Source: Thermodesulfobacteriota bacterium (GTDB lineage Bacteria > Desulfobacterota > BSN033 > UBA1163). Taken from it: a DNA stretch of 14,657 nt. Positions within the stretch are counted from its first letter, which is position 1, and the number at the start of each line of letters is the position of its first letter. The DNA lies in NCBI GenBank assembly GCA_030024065.1, contig JASEIE010000051.1, positions 1 to 14,657 on the forward strand, written 5' to 3'. This document shows positions 14,107 to 14,657 of the stretch, in pieces. The notes beneath the pieces are model-generated. The model ran no database searches. It was not told the DNA's origin and worked only from the letters and a program-made list of their open reading frames with translations. Made by a program: the position numbers and the translations under genes.

Positions 14107-14165
14107 AAAAAGATAAATCGGATTTAAGTTGGGATAGATCAAAAGTTTACTCCGCAAAGGGCGGC

Positions 14166-14657
14166 TTAGAGATTCAAATACTCCAACACCGCTTCTTTTT
14201 TAGGAGGAAGAGAGGCCGGTTTCTGTGAGACTCGAATGGCAATGTCAGGGTCTTTCAATCCATGACCGGTGATCGTTAAAACGACGACATCATCCTTCTT
14301 GAAAAACCCCGTTCGATTCAGTTTCATCACCCCGGCCAGAGAGGCCGCTGAGGCAGGTTCGCAGAAGATTCCCTCCAAACTGGCCAACATCTGATAGGCC
14401 TGAAGAATCTCCTCATCGCTAACCATATCGATCAAACCGCCCGATTCATCACGGGCTGCCTCTGCCTGCCTCCAGCTTGCTGGATTGCCGATCCGGATAG
14501 CAGTGGCAATTGTCTCCGGTTTCTCCACCACTTTCCCTCTCACAATGGGCGCTGCTCCCTCTGCCTGAAATCCCAACATCTTTGGAAGAATATCTGCCCT
14601 GCCCTTCTCCCAATACTCTTTATACCCTTTCCAGTAGGCAGTGATATTCCCCGCAAG
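14166..14657 (-). CDS. thrC: Threonine synthase, C-terminal part, cut by window edge
   Basis: Threonine synthase converts O-phosphohomoserine to threonine with pyridoxal phosphate. The frame is open from the window edge to the TAG/TAA-class stop at 14166, about 163 residues. It begins LAGNITAYWKGYKEYWEKG and LPKMLGFQAEGAAPIV, the conserved segment after the PLP-phosphate glycine loop. It continues with AIRIGNPASWRQA and then SLEGIFCEPASAASLAGVMK, and LTITGHGLKDPD, which are strong ThrC landmarks. The PLP lysine lies beyond the edge. The C-terminus (KEAVLEYLNL) looks complete. apgM, two genes downstream, may belong to the same pathway in related genomes. Confidence 0.95.
   Translation of the reverse strand, partial: LAGNITAYWKGYKEYWEKGRADILPKMLGFQAEGAAPIVRGKVVEKPETIATAIRIGNPASWRQAEAARDESGGLIDMVSDEEILQAYQMLASLEGIFCEPASAASLAGVMKLNRTGFFKKDDVVVLTITGHGLKDPDIAIRVSQKPASLPPKKEAVLEYLNL

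Noticed and set aside
14129..14165. Terminator after thrC (CCGC-CCTTT-GCGG on the minus strand)
   Set aside because: A 4-bp stem with no uniform T-run after it is too weak to call.

Overview
The window looks like chromosomal DNA of a Gram-negative bacterium of the Desulfobacterota/Deltaproteobacteria type. It has an LPS-export operon joined to rpoN, a long-form ribosome hibernation factor, and a phosphotransferase (PTS) set that contains HPr kinase, RapZ and two EIIA proteins but no sugar permease. The lineage is inferred from gene content and order; no rRNA or tRNA gene is visible to confirm it. Every supported gene reads on the minus strand, so transcription runs from high to low coordinates.

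From right to left: the 3' part of threonine synthase (14657-14166); a 335-bp gap with a palindrome-rich element bounded by perfect 16-bp inverted repeats; an AcuC/histone-deacetylase-like gene; then an AT-rich accessory island (about 12.7-11.6 kb) with the broken N-terminus of a tyrosine recombinase, two related attC-like sites, and between them a small antitoxin/ParE-RelE toxin pair. The layout matches a single integron cassette. After a promoter region with a sigma-54-type (-24/-12) match comes a long co-directional run: apgM - pyrG - kdsD - lptC - lptA - lptB - rpoN - hpf - ptsN - hprK - rapZ - EIIA(Man) - ptsH (HPr) - ptsI (EI, running off the left edge).

The run joins central metabolism (phosphoglycerate mutase, CTP synthase), lipopolysaccharide assembly (arabinose-5-phosphate isomerase for Kdo, and the LptC/LptA/LptB transport parts), the alternative sigma factor RpoN, ribosome hibernation, and a regulatory PTS. 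EI and HPr would pass phosphate from PEP to the two EIIA proteins, HprK would phosphorylate HPr at Ser46, and RapZ would link the system to RNA-level control. Several gene pairs overlap by 4 bp or lie 1-2 bp apart.

The most unusual structure is in the spacers. Five intergenic gaps of this run (EIIA/HPr, rpoN/hpf, lptA/lptB, kdsD/lptC, pyrG/kdsD) each hold a short tandem array with a strict 7-bp period (8-bp in one), each with its own consensus and each touching or lying close to the stop codon of the preceding gene. The array after pyrG is continued by another heptad array inside the gene's last codons. A separate 21-bp imperfect palindrome sits in frame inside rapZ. Together these suggest several classes of small mobile or expanding repeats, along with the integron-like cassette.
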